This document shows positions 36,727 to 45,888 of a DNA stretch of 64,000 nt, in pieces. The number at the start of each line of letters is the position of its first letter. Within the stretch, counting starts at the first letter, position 1. The translations under genes and the position numbers were made by a program. Source of the stretch: Pseudomonas brassicacearum (GTDB lineage Bacteria; Pseudomonadota; Gammaproteobacteria; Pseudomonadales; Pseudomonadaceae); the NCBI RefSeq assembly GCF_003732225.1, contig NZ_MOBJ01000012.1:62001-126000 (forward strand), in the 5' to 3' direction. Under the pieces are notes generated by a model, which was not told the origin of the DNA, ran no database searches, and saw nothing but the letters and a program-made list of their open reading frames with translations.

Positions 36727-38168
36727 CAGGCGTCTCCCCCAAACACGTCAATGTTGCTGAATACGCAGGCCGGCGAGGCATGGCCGACGCGGATTACCTG
36801 GTTCGGTTCGCCCTTGCCGCAGTTCGGCGTGCCCAGCACCTTGAAGGTACTGACGTCGCCAACGGCACTGAGATTGCGCCAGAACTGCGCGGAAATGCCC
36901 CGGTAATTCGGGTTCTTCACCACGCCTTTGAGTTCGCCGTTTTCAATCAACTGACCCCACTCGCAGCCGAACTGGAATTTATTCCGTGCGTCGTCAATTG
37001 ACCATGAGCGATTAGTCGACATCAGCACACCGTGTTCGATGCCGCTGATCAACTGCTCGAGTGGCTGGTCACCTGGCTCGATGTTGAGGTTGGCCATGCG
37101 GTCGATGGGTGGACGGTTCCAGCCGCAGGCGCGGCTGTTGGCGACGCCGTCGAGGCCTGCACGGAATTGCGACAGCGCGCCGCCCAGTGGACGGATCAGC
37201 AAGCCCTCGCGGATCAGGAATTGTTTGCTCGCAGCCGTGCCGTCGTCGTCATGGCCGTAGCTGGCGAGCTGCTCGGGAATGTCCGGGTCGAAGGTCACGT
37301 TGAGCAGTTCGGAGCCGTATTGCAGGCTGCCGAAGTCGCTGGTTTTGACGAAGCTGGTGCCGGCATAGTTGCGCTCGTCGCCGAGGATGCGGTCCAGTTC
37401 CAGCGGGTGGCCGATGGATTCGTGGATCTGCAGCATCATCTGGTCCGGCATCAGCAGCAGGTCGCGTTTGCCCTGCGGGGTGTTTGGCGCCAGCAGCAAT
37501 TGCAGCGCCTGATCGGCAACGGTCGGCCCGGCACCGATCAGTCCGCAACGGCTGATCACGTCCGCGCCGCCTTGCTGGCCGAAGTTTTCGCGGCCCAGGC
37601 TGCGGGTCTGGCTGTCGTTGCCGTCGTAAGCGGTGACATCCAGCCCAGGGTAGACGAAGCGTTGCGCCTGACGCAGTTCGGCGCCGGCGCTGTTGAGGTA
37701 GATCTGCTCGACGTGCGTGATGCCGATGCTGACCTGCCAGTTCACCAGCCGCTCGTCCTTGGGCACGGCGGCGGATTCGGCGCCGAGCAGTTGGTAGCAA
37801 TCGCTGAGGGACGGGAAGGGTTGTGCAAGATCCGGTGACAGGTAATCGGCGCGCTCGCTGGAAACCGGCTGCTGGCGCAGGTCGAGCAGGGCATGGGCGG
37901 CGATCGAGCGGGCCTGTTGTTCGGCGCGGTCGAGGGCGGCTTGCAGGCCTGCTGGCGACAGGTCATTGGTCGCGGCGTAGGCTTCGACGCCATTGACTCG
38001 TGCGGTCAGCATCGCGCCTTCGTCACGGCTCAGGTGCGGCGGCTCGGCAACGTTCTTGCGTACCGACAGGTACTGACCCGACTCGCGCACATAGCGCAGC
38101 GAAAAGAATTCAGCGCCCGTGCGCAGAGCAGCGAAACGCTGCTTGAGCTGGGGGTGGAAATCGAACAT
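36726..38168 (-). CDS. TldD-family zinc metalloprotease subunit
   Basis: A 480-residue catalytic subunit with the zinc motif HESIGHPLELD (HExxxH, residues about 250-258) and GTSFVKTSDFGSLQYGS after it. Sequence such as MSTNRSWSIDDARNKFQFGCEWG matches the Gly-rich C-terminal ligand region. It is clearly a TldD homologue. Pseudomonads usually carry the housekeeping tldD and pmbA elsewhere, so this pair is probably a paralogue. No precursor peptide gene is visible around it. Confidence 0.9.
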   Translation of the reverse strand: MFDFHPQLKQRFAALRTGAEFFSLRYVRESGQYLSVRKNVAEPPHLSRDEGAMLTARVNGVEAYAATNDLSPAGLQAALDRAEQQARSIAAHALLDLRQQPVSSERADYLSPDLAQPFPSLSDCYQLLGAESAAVPKDERLVNWQVSIGITHVEQIYLNSAGAELRQAQRFVYPGLDVTAYDGNDSQTRSLGRENFGQQGGADVISRCGLIGAGPTVADQALQLLLAPNTPQGKRDLLLMPDQMMLQIHESIGHPLELDRILGDERNYAGTSFVKTSDFGSLQYGSELLNVTFDPDIPEQLASYGHDDDGTAASKQFLIREGLLIRPLGGALSQFRAGLDGVANSRACGWNRPPIDRMANLNIEPGDQPLEQLISGIEHGVLMSTNRSWSIDDARNKFQFGCEWGQLIENGELKGVVKNPNYRGISAQFWRNLSAVGDVSTFKVLGTPNCGKGEPNQVIRVGHASPACVFSNIDVFGGDA

Positions 38169-38209
38169 TGGAGAACCTCCTTGTGAGTGGCGGCGGCCTC
38201 AAGGGCCTC

Positions 38210-38273
38210 ATCGCGAGCAAGCTCGCTCCCACAAGGATTGCGCATAACCTGTGGGAGCGAGCTTGCTCGCGAT
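38210..38273. repeat. REP pair, family B, outward type (R-F)
   Basis: Spacer 16 nt, between the rraA-like gene and the tldD-like gene. Confidence 0.9.
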
Positions 38274-38284
38274 GCTTTTGGCGG

Positions 38285-38980
38285 TTAGACCGGGCAACCC
38301 TTGGCGCGCAGGATGGCGTCGAAACGATCCGGGTCCAGCGTTCCGGCTTCGATAGCCGCAAGCGTAGCCTTTTCCCGCGCGAGCAGGTCGTGGCAGCGCA
38401 CCAACAGTTCCGGCAGTTCGCTGCGCGATGCAGCGACTACGCCGTCACCGTCGCCAATCATCAGGTCGCCGGGGGCAACCAGCATGCCGGCGCAGGAGAT
38501 CGGTACGTTGATTTCGCCGCCACCGTCGGTGCTCGGGCCACGGTGCACGCCGCCGATGGCGTAGGCCGGCAGTTCACCGGTTTGCCACTCGTCGAGGTCG
38601 CGCAGGGCGCCGTTGATGACCACGCCAACGATCCCGGCCTTGAGGGCCATGGCACGCATGATGCCGCCGAATACGGCGCGGGTCAGGTCGGCACTGCCGT
38701 CGATCACCAGCACGTCGCCGGGCCGAGCCATCTGCATGGCTTTGAGAATCATCAGGTTGTCGCCGGGGCGCACGCGAACCGTCAGCGCACTGCCCAGCAT
38801 CGGCGCATTGCCGTGGAAGGCTTTCAAACCCAGACCACCGACGTTGCGACCCAGGCAGTCGCTGACGGCGGCGGCGGGGATCTTGCTGAATGCCTGAAGC
38901 CACTTTGGATCGAGGGGTTCAACGTTTGGATTGATCAGGTAGCCGGTGGGCCATTTGCTCGAAGATACGACATCAAACAT
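38285..38980 (-). CDS. RraA-fold protein / HMG-type aldolase
   Basis: A 231-residue protein of the RraA family. VSDCLGRNVGG, GSALTVRVRPGDNLMILKAM, PGDVLVIDGSADLTRAVFGGIM and GVVINGALRDLDEW form the active-site loops of 4-hydroxy-4-methyl-2-oxoglutarate/oxaloacetate aldolases, including the G-x-x-RD signature (GALRD). It is longer than E. coli RraA (about 160), favouring an aldolase or decarboxylase over an RNase E regulator. It is separate from the bet genes, and its substrate is not shown by context. Confidence 0.82.
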   Translation of the reverse strand: MFDVVSSSKWPTGYLINPNVEPLDPKWLQAFSKIPAAAVSDCLGRNVGGLGLKAFHGNAPMLGSALTVRVRPGDNLMILKAMQMARPGDVLVIDGSADLTRAVFGGIMRAMALKAGIVGVVINGALRDLDEWQTGELPAYAIGGVHRGPSTDGGGEINVPISCAGMLVAPGDLMIGDGDGVVAASRSELPELLVRCHDLLAREKATLAAIEAGTLDPDRFDAILRAKGCPV

Positions 38981-39141
38981 GAGTAAGCCTCGTGGCCAGC
39001 CAGGTGGCGGCTTGTCGATGGGGGCGGGGGGTGAAACGTTTGCGCGGTGACTAGATTAGGCCTGCGCGGGGGGTGGGATCAAGGGTGAAGCGGTGTAGGA
39101 GGGTGTAAGGCGGGGAGAGGTGTGTCGTTTGGTAGACAGCC

Positions 39142-39234
39142 ATCGCGAGCAAGCTCGCTCCCACATTGGATTTGCGTCGAACCGCTATTCAGCATTCAAC
39201 ACAGATCAAGTGTGGGAGCGAGCTTGCTCGCGAT
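39142..39234. repeat. REP pair, family B, outward type (R-F), long spacer
   Basis: 45-nt spacer, between betA and the rraA-like gene. Confidence 0.9.
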
Positions 39235-39251
39235 GCGCCGCAGGCGCGGTG

Positions 39252-40955
39252 TTACTGCGCGGTAGGACCCACTTCACGCAACGGCTTGCCACGCACCGGG
39301 GCGTCGCCCGCGACGTAGTACTTGGCCTTGCTGCGTGGCAATGGCTGACGACCACGGATCTTGTCGGCGATTTTCTCGGCCATCATGATCGTGGGTGCGT
39401 TCAGGTTACCGGTGGTGATCAGCGGCATGATCGAGGCATCGACCACACGCAGACCCTGCATCCCGTGGACGCGACCCTGACCATCGACCACCGCCATTTC
39501 GTCGGTGCCCATCTTGCACGAGCAGGACGGGTGGAATGCGGTTTCGGCGTGTTCACGGATGAACTTGTCGAGTTGCTCGTCGGTTTGCACGTCGATGCCT
39601 GGGCTCAACTCGCGACCACGGAAAGCGTCGAGTGCCGGCTGCTGCATGATTTCACGGGTCAGGCGGATGCCGTCGCGGAATTCCTGCCAGTCTTGCTCGG
39701 TGGCCATGTAGTTGAACAGGATGCTCGGGTGCTGGCGCGGATCCTTGGATTTAACTTGGATGCGGCCACGGCTTGGCGAACGCATGGAGCCCATGTGCGC
39801 CTGGAAGCCGTGCTCTTTAACACCGTTGCTGCCGTTGTAGTTAATCGCTACCGGCAGGAAGTGGTACTGAATGTTCGGCCATTCGAAGTCTGGACGCGTG
39901 CGGATAAAACCGCCGGCTTCGAACTGGTTGCTGGCGCCGATACCGGTGCCGTTGAACAACCACTCGGCGCCAATGGCCGGCTGGTTGTACCAGAGCAGCG
40001 ACGGGTACAGCGAAACCGGCTGGGTGCACGCGTATTGCAGGTACAGTTCCAGGTGGTCCTGCAGGTTTTCGCCGACGCCTGGCAGGTCGTGAACCACGGG
40101 GATGTCCAGGCTTTTGAGCAGCTTGGCCGGGCCGACGCCGGAGCGTTGGAGGATCTGCGGCGAAGCAATCGCGCCGCTGCACAGCAACACTTCTTTGCGT
40201 GCACGGGCTTCAACGGGCTCTTCGGCGCTGCCCACCAGGTAACGTACGCCGACCGCACGCTTGCCTTCGAACAGAATCTTGTCGGTCAGGGCGTGGGTGA
40301 CGATGTTCAGGGTCGAACGCTTTTTGGCGATGTCCAGGTAGCCGCGCGCGGTGCTGGAGCGACGGCCTTTAGGCGTCACGGTACGGTCCATCGGACCGAA
40401 ACCTTCCTGCTGGTAGCCGTTCAGGTCGGAGGTCGCCGGGTAACCGGCCTGCACGCCTGCTTCAACCATCGCGTGGAACAGCGGGTTGTTGCCGGCTTTA
40501 GGGGTGGTCACGCTGACCGGACCTTCGCCACCGTGGTAGTCGTTGGCGCCGATGTCACGGGTTTCCGCTTTGCGGAAATACGGCAGGCAGTCCAGGTAGG
40601 TCCAGTCTTCCAGGCCAGGGTTTTTCGCCCAGCCGTCGTAGTCCATGGCGTTACCGCGGATGTAGCACATGCCATTGATCAGCGAAGAACCGCCCAGGCC
40701 CTTGCCGCGACCGCATTCCATCCGGCGGCCGTCCATGTGTGGCTCTGGATCGGTCTCGTAGGCCCAGTTGTAGCGACGGCCTTGTAGTGGGAACGCCAGT
40801 GCCGCAGGCATTTGCGTGCGGAAGTCGAAACGGTAATCCGGACCGCCGGCTTCGAGCAGCAGGACGGTGACGCCTTCGTCTTCAGTCAGACGGGTCGCCA
40901 GGGTGTTACCGGCAGAGCCGGCCCCGATGATGATGTAGTCGTATTCCTGGGACAT
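39252..40955 (-). CDS. betA: Choline dehydrogenase
   Basis: Membrane-associated GMC oxidoreductase that oxidises choline to betaine aldehyde and can continue to glycine betaine. The 567-residue protein has the FAD motif YDYIIIGAGSAGNTLATRL, the GMC signature GRGKGLGGSSLINGM and the C-terminal active-site HPSCSCKMG. ATG 40955 is preferred over the in-frame start 9 bp upstream. It lies downstream of betB and betI on the same strand, in the classic betIBA order. Confidence 0.97.
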   Translation of the reverse strand: MSQEYDYIIIGAGSAGNTLATRLTEDEGVTVLLLEAGGPDYRFDFRTQMPAALAFPLQGRRYNWAYETDPEPHMDGRRMECGRGKGLGGSSLINGMCYIRGNAMDYDGWAKNPGLEDWTYLDCLPYFRKAETRDIGANDYHGGEGPVSVTTPKAGNNPLFHAMVEAGVQAGYPATSDLNGYQQEGFGPMDRTVTPKGRRSSTARGYLDIAKKRSTLNIVTHALTDKILFEGKRAVGVRYLVGSAEEPVEARARKEVLLCSGAIASPQILQRSGVGPAKLLKSLDIPVVHDLPGVGENLQDHLELYLQYACTQPVSLYPSLLWYNQPAIGAEWLFNGTGIGASNQFEAGGFIRTRPDFEWPNIQYHFLPVAINYNGSNGVKEHGFQAHMGSMRSPSRGRIQVKSKDPRQHPSILFNYMATEQDWQEFRDGIRLTREIMQQPALDAFRGRELSPGIDVQTDEQLDKFIREHAETAFHPSCSCKMGTDEMAVVDGQGRVHGMQGLRVVDASIMPLITTGNLNAPTIMMAEKIADKIRGRQPLPRSKAKYYVAGDAPVRGKPLREVGPTAQ

Positions 40956-41007
40956 TGAATGCACCCTCTTTGAAGTTGGTCAGGTCATGGCGAGTGCTGC
41001 GCACTCG

Positions 41008-41071
41008 ATCGCGAGCAAGCTCGCTCCCACATTGGAATGAGGACTCCTGTGGGAGCGAGCTTGCTCGCGAT
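41008..41071. repeat. REP pair, family B, outward type (R-F)
   Basis: Spacer 16 nt, inside the betB-betA gap, therefore within the betIBA transcript. Confidence 0.9.
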
Positions 41072-41101
41072 GGCGGCCTCGCGGGCGAAGCAGATGCCGC
41101 C

Positions 41102-42574
41102 TTAGAACACCGAGGCGTAATCGCCCAGCTCGACCTGTACCGATTTGATGCGGGTGAAGTTGTTCAGCGAGCTGATGCCGTTCTCACGGCCCACGCCCGA
41201 CTGCTTGTAGCCGCCGACCGGCATCTTGGCGTCGGACTCGCCCCAGGCGTTGATCCAGCAGATACCGGCTTCCAGTTGATGAATCACGCGGTGAGCGCGG
41301 TTCAGGTCCTTGGTGACGACGCCGGCGGCCAGGCCGAACTCGGTGTCGTTGGCGCGACGGATCACTTCTTCTTCGGTTTCGTAAGTCAGGATGCTCATCA
41401 CCGGGCCGAAGATTTCTTCGCGAACGATGGTCATCTCGTCGGTGCAGTCGGTGAACACGGTCGGGGCCACGAAGGCGCCTTTGGCGAATTCGCCTTCGGT
41501 CAGACGATCACCGCCGCACAGCAGGCGAGCGCCTTCTTCCTTACCTTTGGCGATGTAGCCGAGCACGCTTTCCATGTGGGCGAAGCTGACCAGTGGGCCG
41601 AAGTTGGTGTTTTCGTCTTCCGGGTTGCCGACGCGAATGCGCGCAACGCGCTCAACAATCTTGGCTTCGAAAGCGGCTTTCAGGTGGCTCGGTACGAACA
41701 CGCGAGTGCCGTTGGTGCAGACCTGACCGGAGCTGTAGAAGTTGGCCATCATCGCGGTGTCGGCGGCGCGATCGAGGTCGGCGTCGTCGAAAATGATCAG
41801 TGGGGATTTGCCGCCCAGTTCCATGGTCACGTCTTTCAAGGACGAGCCGGAAGCGCTGGCCATGACCTTCTTGCCGGTGTCGGTGCCGCCGGTGAAGGAG
41901 ATTTTTTCGATGCGTGGGTGCTCGGTCAGCCAGGTGCCGACTTCACGGCCGCTACCGGTCAGAACGTTGAACACGCCGGCTGGCAGGCCTGCTTCGGTGT
42001 AGATTTCAGCCAGTTTCAGGGTCGTCAGGGAAGTGACTTCGCTTGGCTTGAAGATCATCGCGTTACCGGCCGCCAGGGCTGGAGCAGACTTCCACAGAGC
42101 GATCTGGATCGGGTAGTTCCACGCGCCGATACCGGCCACGATGCCCAGTGGCTCGCGACGGGTGTAAACGAACGACGTGGTGCGCAGCGGGATTTGCTCG
42201 CCTTCGATGGCTGGCACCAGGCCTGCGTAGTATTCCAGTACGTCAGCGCCGGTGACGATGTCGACGTAGCGGGTTTCGGAGTACGCCTTGCCGGTGTCCA
42301 GGGTTTCCAGGGCGGCCAGTTCATCATTGCGCTCGCGCAGGATTTCAACGGCACGGCGCAGGATGCGCGAACGCTCCATGGCGGTCATCGCGGCCCAGAT
42401 TTTCTGGCCCTTTTCGGCGCTGACGACAGCGCGTTCGACATCGGCGAAGGTTGCACGTTGCACTGTGGCGAGAACTTCACCGTTAGCCGGGTTGATGGCT
42501 TCGAAGGTGGCGTCGCCGCTGGCGTCGGAGTAACCGCCGTCGATGTAAAGTTTTTGCAGTTCGAAACGGGCCAT
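41102..42574 (-). CDS. betB: Betaine aldehyde dehydrogenase
   Basis: NAD(P)-dependent oxidation of betaine aldehyde to glycine betaine. 490 residues, with the catalytic Cys in SSGQVCTNGTRVFV, the general base Glu in VTMELGGKSPLI and the cofactor site GAWNYPIQIALWKSAPALAAGN. It follows betI by 108 bp and precedes betA. Confidence 0.97.
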   Translation of the reverse strand: MARFELQKLYIDGGYSDASGDATFEAINPANGEVLATVQRATFADVERAVVSAEKGQKIWAAMTAMERSRILRRAVEILRERNDELAALETLDTGKAYSETRYVDIVTGADVLEYYAGLVPAIEGEQIPLRTTSFVYTRREPLGIVAGIGAWNYPIQIALWKSAPALAAGNAMIFKPSEVTSLTTLKLAEIYTEAGLPAGVFNVLTGSGREVGTWLTEHPRIEKISFTGGTDTGKKVMASASGSSLKDVTMELGGKSPLIIFDDADLDRAADTAMMANFYSSGQVCTNGTRVFVPSHLKAAFEAKIVERVARIRVGNPEDENTNFGPLVSFAHMESVLGYIAKGKEEGARLLCGGDRLTEGEFAKGAFVAPTVFTDCTDEMTIVREEIFGPVMSILTYETEEEVIRRANDTEFGLAAGVVTKDLNRAHRVIHQLEAGICWINAWGESDAKMPVGGYKQSGVGRENGISSLNNFTRIKSVQVELGDYASVF

Positions 42575-42682
42575 AGAGTCCTCGCAAGTGCATAAAGTTG
42601 TTGGCGTTAACCACTGGGCGTGCCGTAAAGCCTGGGCATCGCTGATCAGTAGCCGTTCAGGGGCCGAGCGGTTATGTGTGCT

Positions 42683-43276
42683 CTAGCGCTCCTGCTTAGC
42701 CAGTTGGATATCCATATATTCGTAAGCGATTCGTTGCGCCTGCTCGGTGTCGAAAGCGTCTCCCGACAGCGCGCCGCGTAACCACAAACCGTCAATCAGG
42801 GCCGCCAGCCCGCGTGCTGCGCTGCGTGCCTGATCAAGCGGCAGCACTCGGCGGAACTCGCAGCACAGGTTGGAATACAGGCGGTGATCGTTGATCCGCT
42901 GCAACCTGTGTAAAGACGGTTGGTGCATGCTGGTTGCCCAGAAAGCCAACCAGGTTTTCATTGCCGGGCCATTGACCTGGCTGGCGTCGAAGTTGCCTTC
43001 GATAATCACCTGAAGATGAGCCCGCGGGCTGTTATCCCCCAGCGCCTGGCGGCGCGCGGTGACGCTCTCGCTGAGGACACTCATCAGGTACCGCATCGTG
43101 GCGGCGATCAGGCCATTCTTGTCCTGAAAATAGTGACTGATGATGCCATTCGAGACACCGGCCAAACGGGCGATCAGCGCAATGCTGGCGTCCCCCATTC
43201 CGACCTGATCGACGGCCAGCAAAGTGGCTTCGATCAACTGCTGGCGGCGGATGGGTTGCATACCGACCTTGGGCAT
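42683..43276 (-). CDS. betI: Choline-sensing TetR-family repressor
   Basis: A 197-residue TetR regulator of the bet genes, known to release DNA with choline. The N-terminal HTH reads ASIALIARLAGVSNGIISHYFQDK, followed by the ligand domain. MPKVGMQPIRRQQLIEAT is the family start; AAGGAG precedes it. The gene leads the leftward betIBA unit. A perfect 20-bp dyad 70-90 bp upstream is the operator. Confidence 0.96.
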   Translation of the reverse strand: MPKVGMQPIRRQQLIEATLLAVDQVGMGDASIALIARLAGVSNGIISHYFQDKNGLIAATMRYLMSVLSESVTARRQALGDNSPRAHLQVIIEGNFDASQVNGPAMKTWLAFWATSMHQPSLHRLQRINDHRLYSNLCCEFRRVLPLDQARSAARGLAALIDGLWLRGALSGDAFDTEQAQRIAYEYMDIQLAKQER

Positions 43277-43333
43277 CTTGCACATCTCCTTAGGCCTCCC
43301 GGTGGACGAAAAACGGCTACCGGATTGAAGGCC

Positions 43334-43379
43334 AGTCTATTTTGTTTTGATTGAACGTTCAATCAACAAAGAATAAGAT
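43334..43379. promoter_or_regulatory. BetI operator with two divergent promoters
   Basis: TTGATTGAACGTTCAATCAA (43347-43366) is a perfect palindrome. Each strand uses its TTGAAC as a -35 with 17-bp spacing to a -10: TAAGAT (43374-43379) toward betT, and TAGACT (complement of 43334-43339) toward betI. One bound BetI dimer would cover both -35 boxes. Confidence 0.85.
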
Positions 43380-43701
43380 CTGCGACAAATCGTCGCTGCC
43401 TACAGGTTTTTCCTACGTGTGGTTGGCGGAAAAACGACATCCGAAAATGCTCGAAACCCGCACGGGGCATGCTGCGAACCGATTGCAATGGACGTGTTGA
43501 ATGGGCAAGACGCTCAGGGTCATGCGCTGCGTCATGTACGCGCGCGCGATCGTCGAGGTCGGTTTTCAACGCTGCTGCCGCGGTTTCGGGCTTTTTTCGG
43601 GGTGTCTTTATATCACCCGCAGGTCGGCTGCCAACTAACCGATTGGTCGGGTACTGCTTTGCCTTGTGTCTTTCTCTCGCACTGCCTGGAGCATCTGTGC
43701 A
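43380..43701 (+). other. Long betT leader, no gene seen
   Basis: About 320 bp between the predicted betT promoter and its start codon. It begins with GCGACAAATCGTCGC (43382-43396), a 5-bp-arm dyad. Open frames here are not convincing as genes. Confidence 0.55.
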
Positions 43702-45699
43702 ATGAGTTCTGCCTCTCTTATAAAGACCCCACCCGATAAGGTGACGGTCAACGGTTGGGTGTTCTACACCTCGACCGCATTGATCCTGCTGCTGACCGCC
43801 ATCCTCATCGCCGCGCCGCAAGAAGCCGGGAGAATGCTGGGGATCGCTCAGGCCTGGTTGTCGCGCAGCTTCGGCTGGTACTACATGGTGGTGATTGCCG
43901 CCTATCTGGTATTCGTCGTTGGTCTGGCGTTTTCGTCCTACGGCAAGCTCAAACTGGGCAGCAAGGACGACACTCCGGACTTCAGCTATGGCGCCTGGGC
44001 CGGGATGCTGTTCTCGTCCGGTATCGGTATCTCGCTGCTGTACTTCGGTGCATCCGAACCTTTGGATCACTACTTCAACCCGCCGGAAGGCGTGGCTGGC
44101 AGCAACCTGGCAGCGCGTCAGGCGGTGCAACTGACGTTCCTGCATTGGGGTTTGCATGGCTGGGCGATCTACGCCTTGGTCGGCTTGGCCGTGGCGTACT
44201 TTGCTTACCGTCATAACCAGCCGTTGGCGCTGCGTTCGGCGCTGTATCCGCTGGTGGGCGAGCGTTGGGTCAAAGGTGCGGCCGGTCATGCGGTAGACGG
44301 CTTTGGCATGTTCGTGACCCTGCTGGGTCTGGTGACCAACCTGGGGATTGGCTCGCTGCAAGTGTCGTCGGGTCTTGAGAACCTGTTCGGCATGGAGCAC
44401 AGCAACACCAACCTGCTGATCGTGATCATCGTGATGAGCACCGTGGCGACCATCGCCGCCGTGTCGGGCGTGGAAAACGGCATCCGCCGTCTGTCCAACC
44501 TGAACATCGTGCTGTTCAGCGGCCTGCTGATTTTCGTGCTGCTGTTCGGCCCGACCCTGCACCTGCTCAACGGTTTCGTGCAGAACATCGGCGACTACCT
44601 GAACGGCGTGGTGCTGAAGACCTTCGACCTGTATGTGTACGAAGCCGACAACGCAAAATCCGAGCGCTGGTTGGGCCTGTGGACCCTGTTCTACTGGGCG
44701 TGGTGGATTTCCTGGGCACCATTCGTGGGCATGTTTATCGCGCGTATTTCCCGCGGTCGTACCGTGCGTGAACTGGTGGCCGGCGTGTTGCTGATTCCGC
44801 TGGGCTTCACCTTGGCCTGGTTGTCGATCTTCGGTAACTCGGCGCTGGATCTGGTGATGAACCATGGGGCGGTGGAGCTCGGGAAGACGGCGCTGGAACA
44901 GCCGTCCATGGCAATCTACCAGCTGCTTGAGCATTACCCGGCGTCGAAAATCGTGATCGGCGTGTCGATCTTTGTCGGTTTCGTGTTGTTCCTGACTCCG
45001 GCCGACTCTGGCGCGGTGATGATGGCGAACCTGTCCTGCAAGGGCGGCAACGTCGACGAAGACGCCCCGCACTGGCTGCGGATCTTCTGGTCGGTGGTGA
45101 TCACGCTGGTGACCATTGGCCTGCTGTTCGCCGGTAACTTCGAAGCCATGCAAACCATGGTGGTGCTGGCCGGTCTGCCGTTCTCGGTGGTGCTGGTGTT
45201 CTTCATGTTCGGCTTGCACAAGGCCATGCGCCAGGACGTGCAGATCGAGCAGGAACAAGCCGAACTGGCAGCGCGTGGTCGTCGTGGTTTCAGCGAGCGT
45301 TTGACTCAGCTGGATCTGCAACCGAGCCAGTCGATCGTTCAGCGTTTCATGGACAAGCACGTCAGCCCGGCGCTGGAAGATGCGGCGGCGCAATTGCGTA
45401 CCCAGGGTCTGGATGTTCAGACATTGCTGGGTAAAGCCAAGCGTTGCATGGGCGTGCGAATCGAGATGGAAGAGGGCAACCCTTTTGTCTACGAAGTGAG
45501 CCTGGACGGCTATCTGGCGGCACCGAGCGAATCGCCGAACCCGGATGAAGCGCGCACGCGTTACTACCGTGCCGAGGTGTACCTGCACAACGGCAGTCAG
45601 GAGTACGACTTGATGGGCTTCACTCAGGATCAGATCACCCGTGATGTGCTCGATCAGTTTGAAAGCCATCGGCAGCTCCTGGGCCGGGTGTATAGCTAA
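43702..45699 (+). CDS. betT: BCCT-family choline transporter
   Basis: High-capacity, proton- or sodium-driven choline uptake. 665 residues: about twelve membrane helices through residue ~500, then a cytoplasmic C-terminal tail of some 150 residues that in BetT proteins senses osmolarity. Family segments include FSSGIGISLLYFGASEP, the tryptophan-rich TLFYWAWWISWAPFVGMF and FLTPADSGAVMMANL. The ATG at 43702 starts before the first helix. Transcribed divergently from betI. Confidence 0.95.
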   Translation: MSSASLIKTPPDKVTVNGWVFYTSTALILLLTAILIAAPQEAGRMLGIAQAWLSRSFGWYYMVVIAAYLVFVVGLAFSSYGKLKLGSKDDTPDFSYGAWAGMLFSSGIGISLLYFGASEPLDHYFNPPEGVAGSNLAARQAVQLTFLHWGLHGWAIYALVGLAVAYFAYRHNQPLALRSALYPLVGERWVKGAAGHAVDGFGMFVTLLGLVTNLGIGSLQVSSGLENLFGMEHSNTNLLIVIIVMSTVATIAAVSGVENGIRRLSNLNIVLFSGLLIFVLLFGPTLHLLNGFVQNIGDYLNGVVLKTFDLYVYEADNAKSERWLGLWTLFYWAWWISWAPFVGMFIARISRGRTVRELVAGVLLIPLGFTLAWLSIFGNSALDLVMNHGAVELGKTALEQPSMAIYQLLEHYPASKIVIGVSIFVGFVLFLTPADSGAVMMANLSCKGGNVDEDAPHWLRIFWSVVITLVTIGLLFAGNFEAMQTMVVLAGLPFSVVLVFFMFGLHKAMRQDVQIEQEQAELAARGRRGFSERLTQLDLQPSQSIVQRFMDKHVSPALEDAAAQLRTQGLDVQTLLGKAKRCMGVRIEMEEGNPFVYEVSLDGYLAAPSESPNPDEARTRYYRAEVYLHNGSQEYDLMGFTQDQITRDVLDQFESHRQLLGRVYS

Positions 45700-45741
45700 A
45701 ACCTGAGGCCTGCGGTGTTTATAGAAACACCGCAGATCCAT

Positions 45742-45831
45742 TGTGGGAGCGAGCTTGCTCGCGATGAGGGCATAACAGTCAGCATCAATGTTGACTGACC
45801 CACCGCCATCGCGAGCAAGCTCGCTCCCACA
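45742..45831. repeat. REP pair, family B, inward type (F-R)
   Basis: Spacer 42 nt with the palindromic centre AGTCAGCATCAATGTTGACT. Lies between betT and the shared terminator. Confidence 0.9.
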
Positions 45832-45847
45832 GGTTCTGCGTACTAAC

Positions 45848-45875
45848 AAAAACGCCGCGATCCTCGCGGCGTTTT
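45848..45875. terminator. Bidirectional terminator between betT and cbcV
   Basis: AAAACGCCGCGA / TCGCGGCGTTTT with a 3-nt loop, flanked by A and T tracts on both sides; ends cbcXWV 13 bp after its stop and betT from the other side. Confidence 0.92.
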
Positions 45876-45888
45876 CGTGTCTGCTGTC

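Noticed and set aside
43419..43739. Open frames in the betT leader
   Set aside because: They begin without ribosome sites, overlap the betT start, and have no recognisable features.
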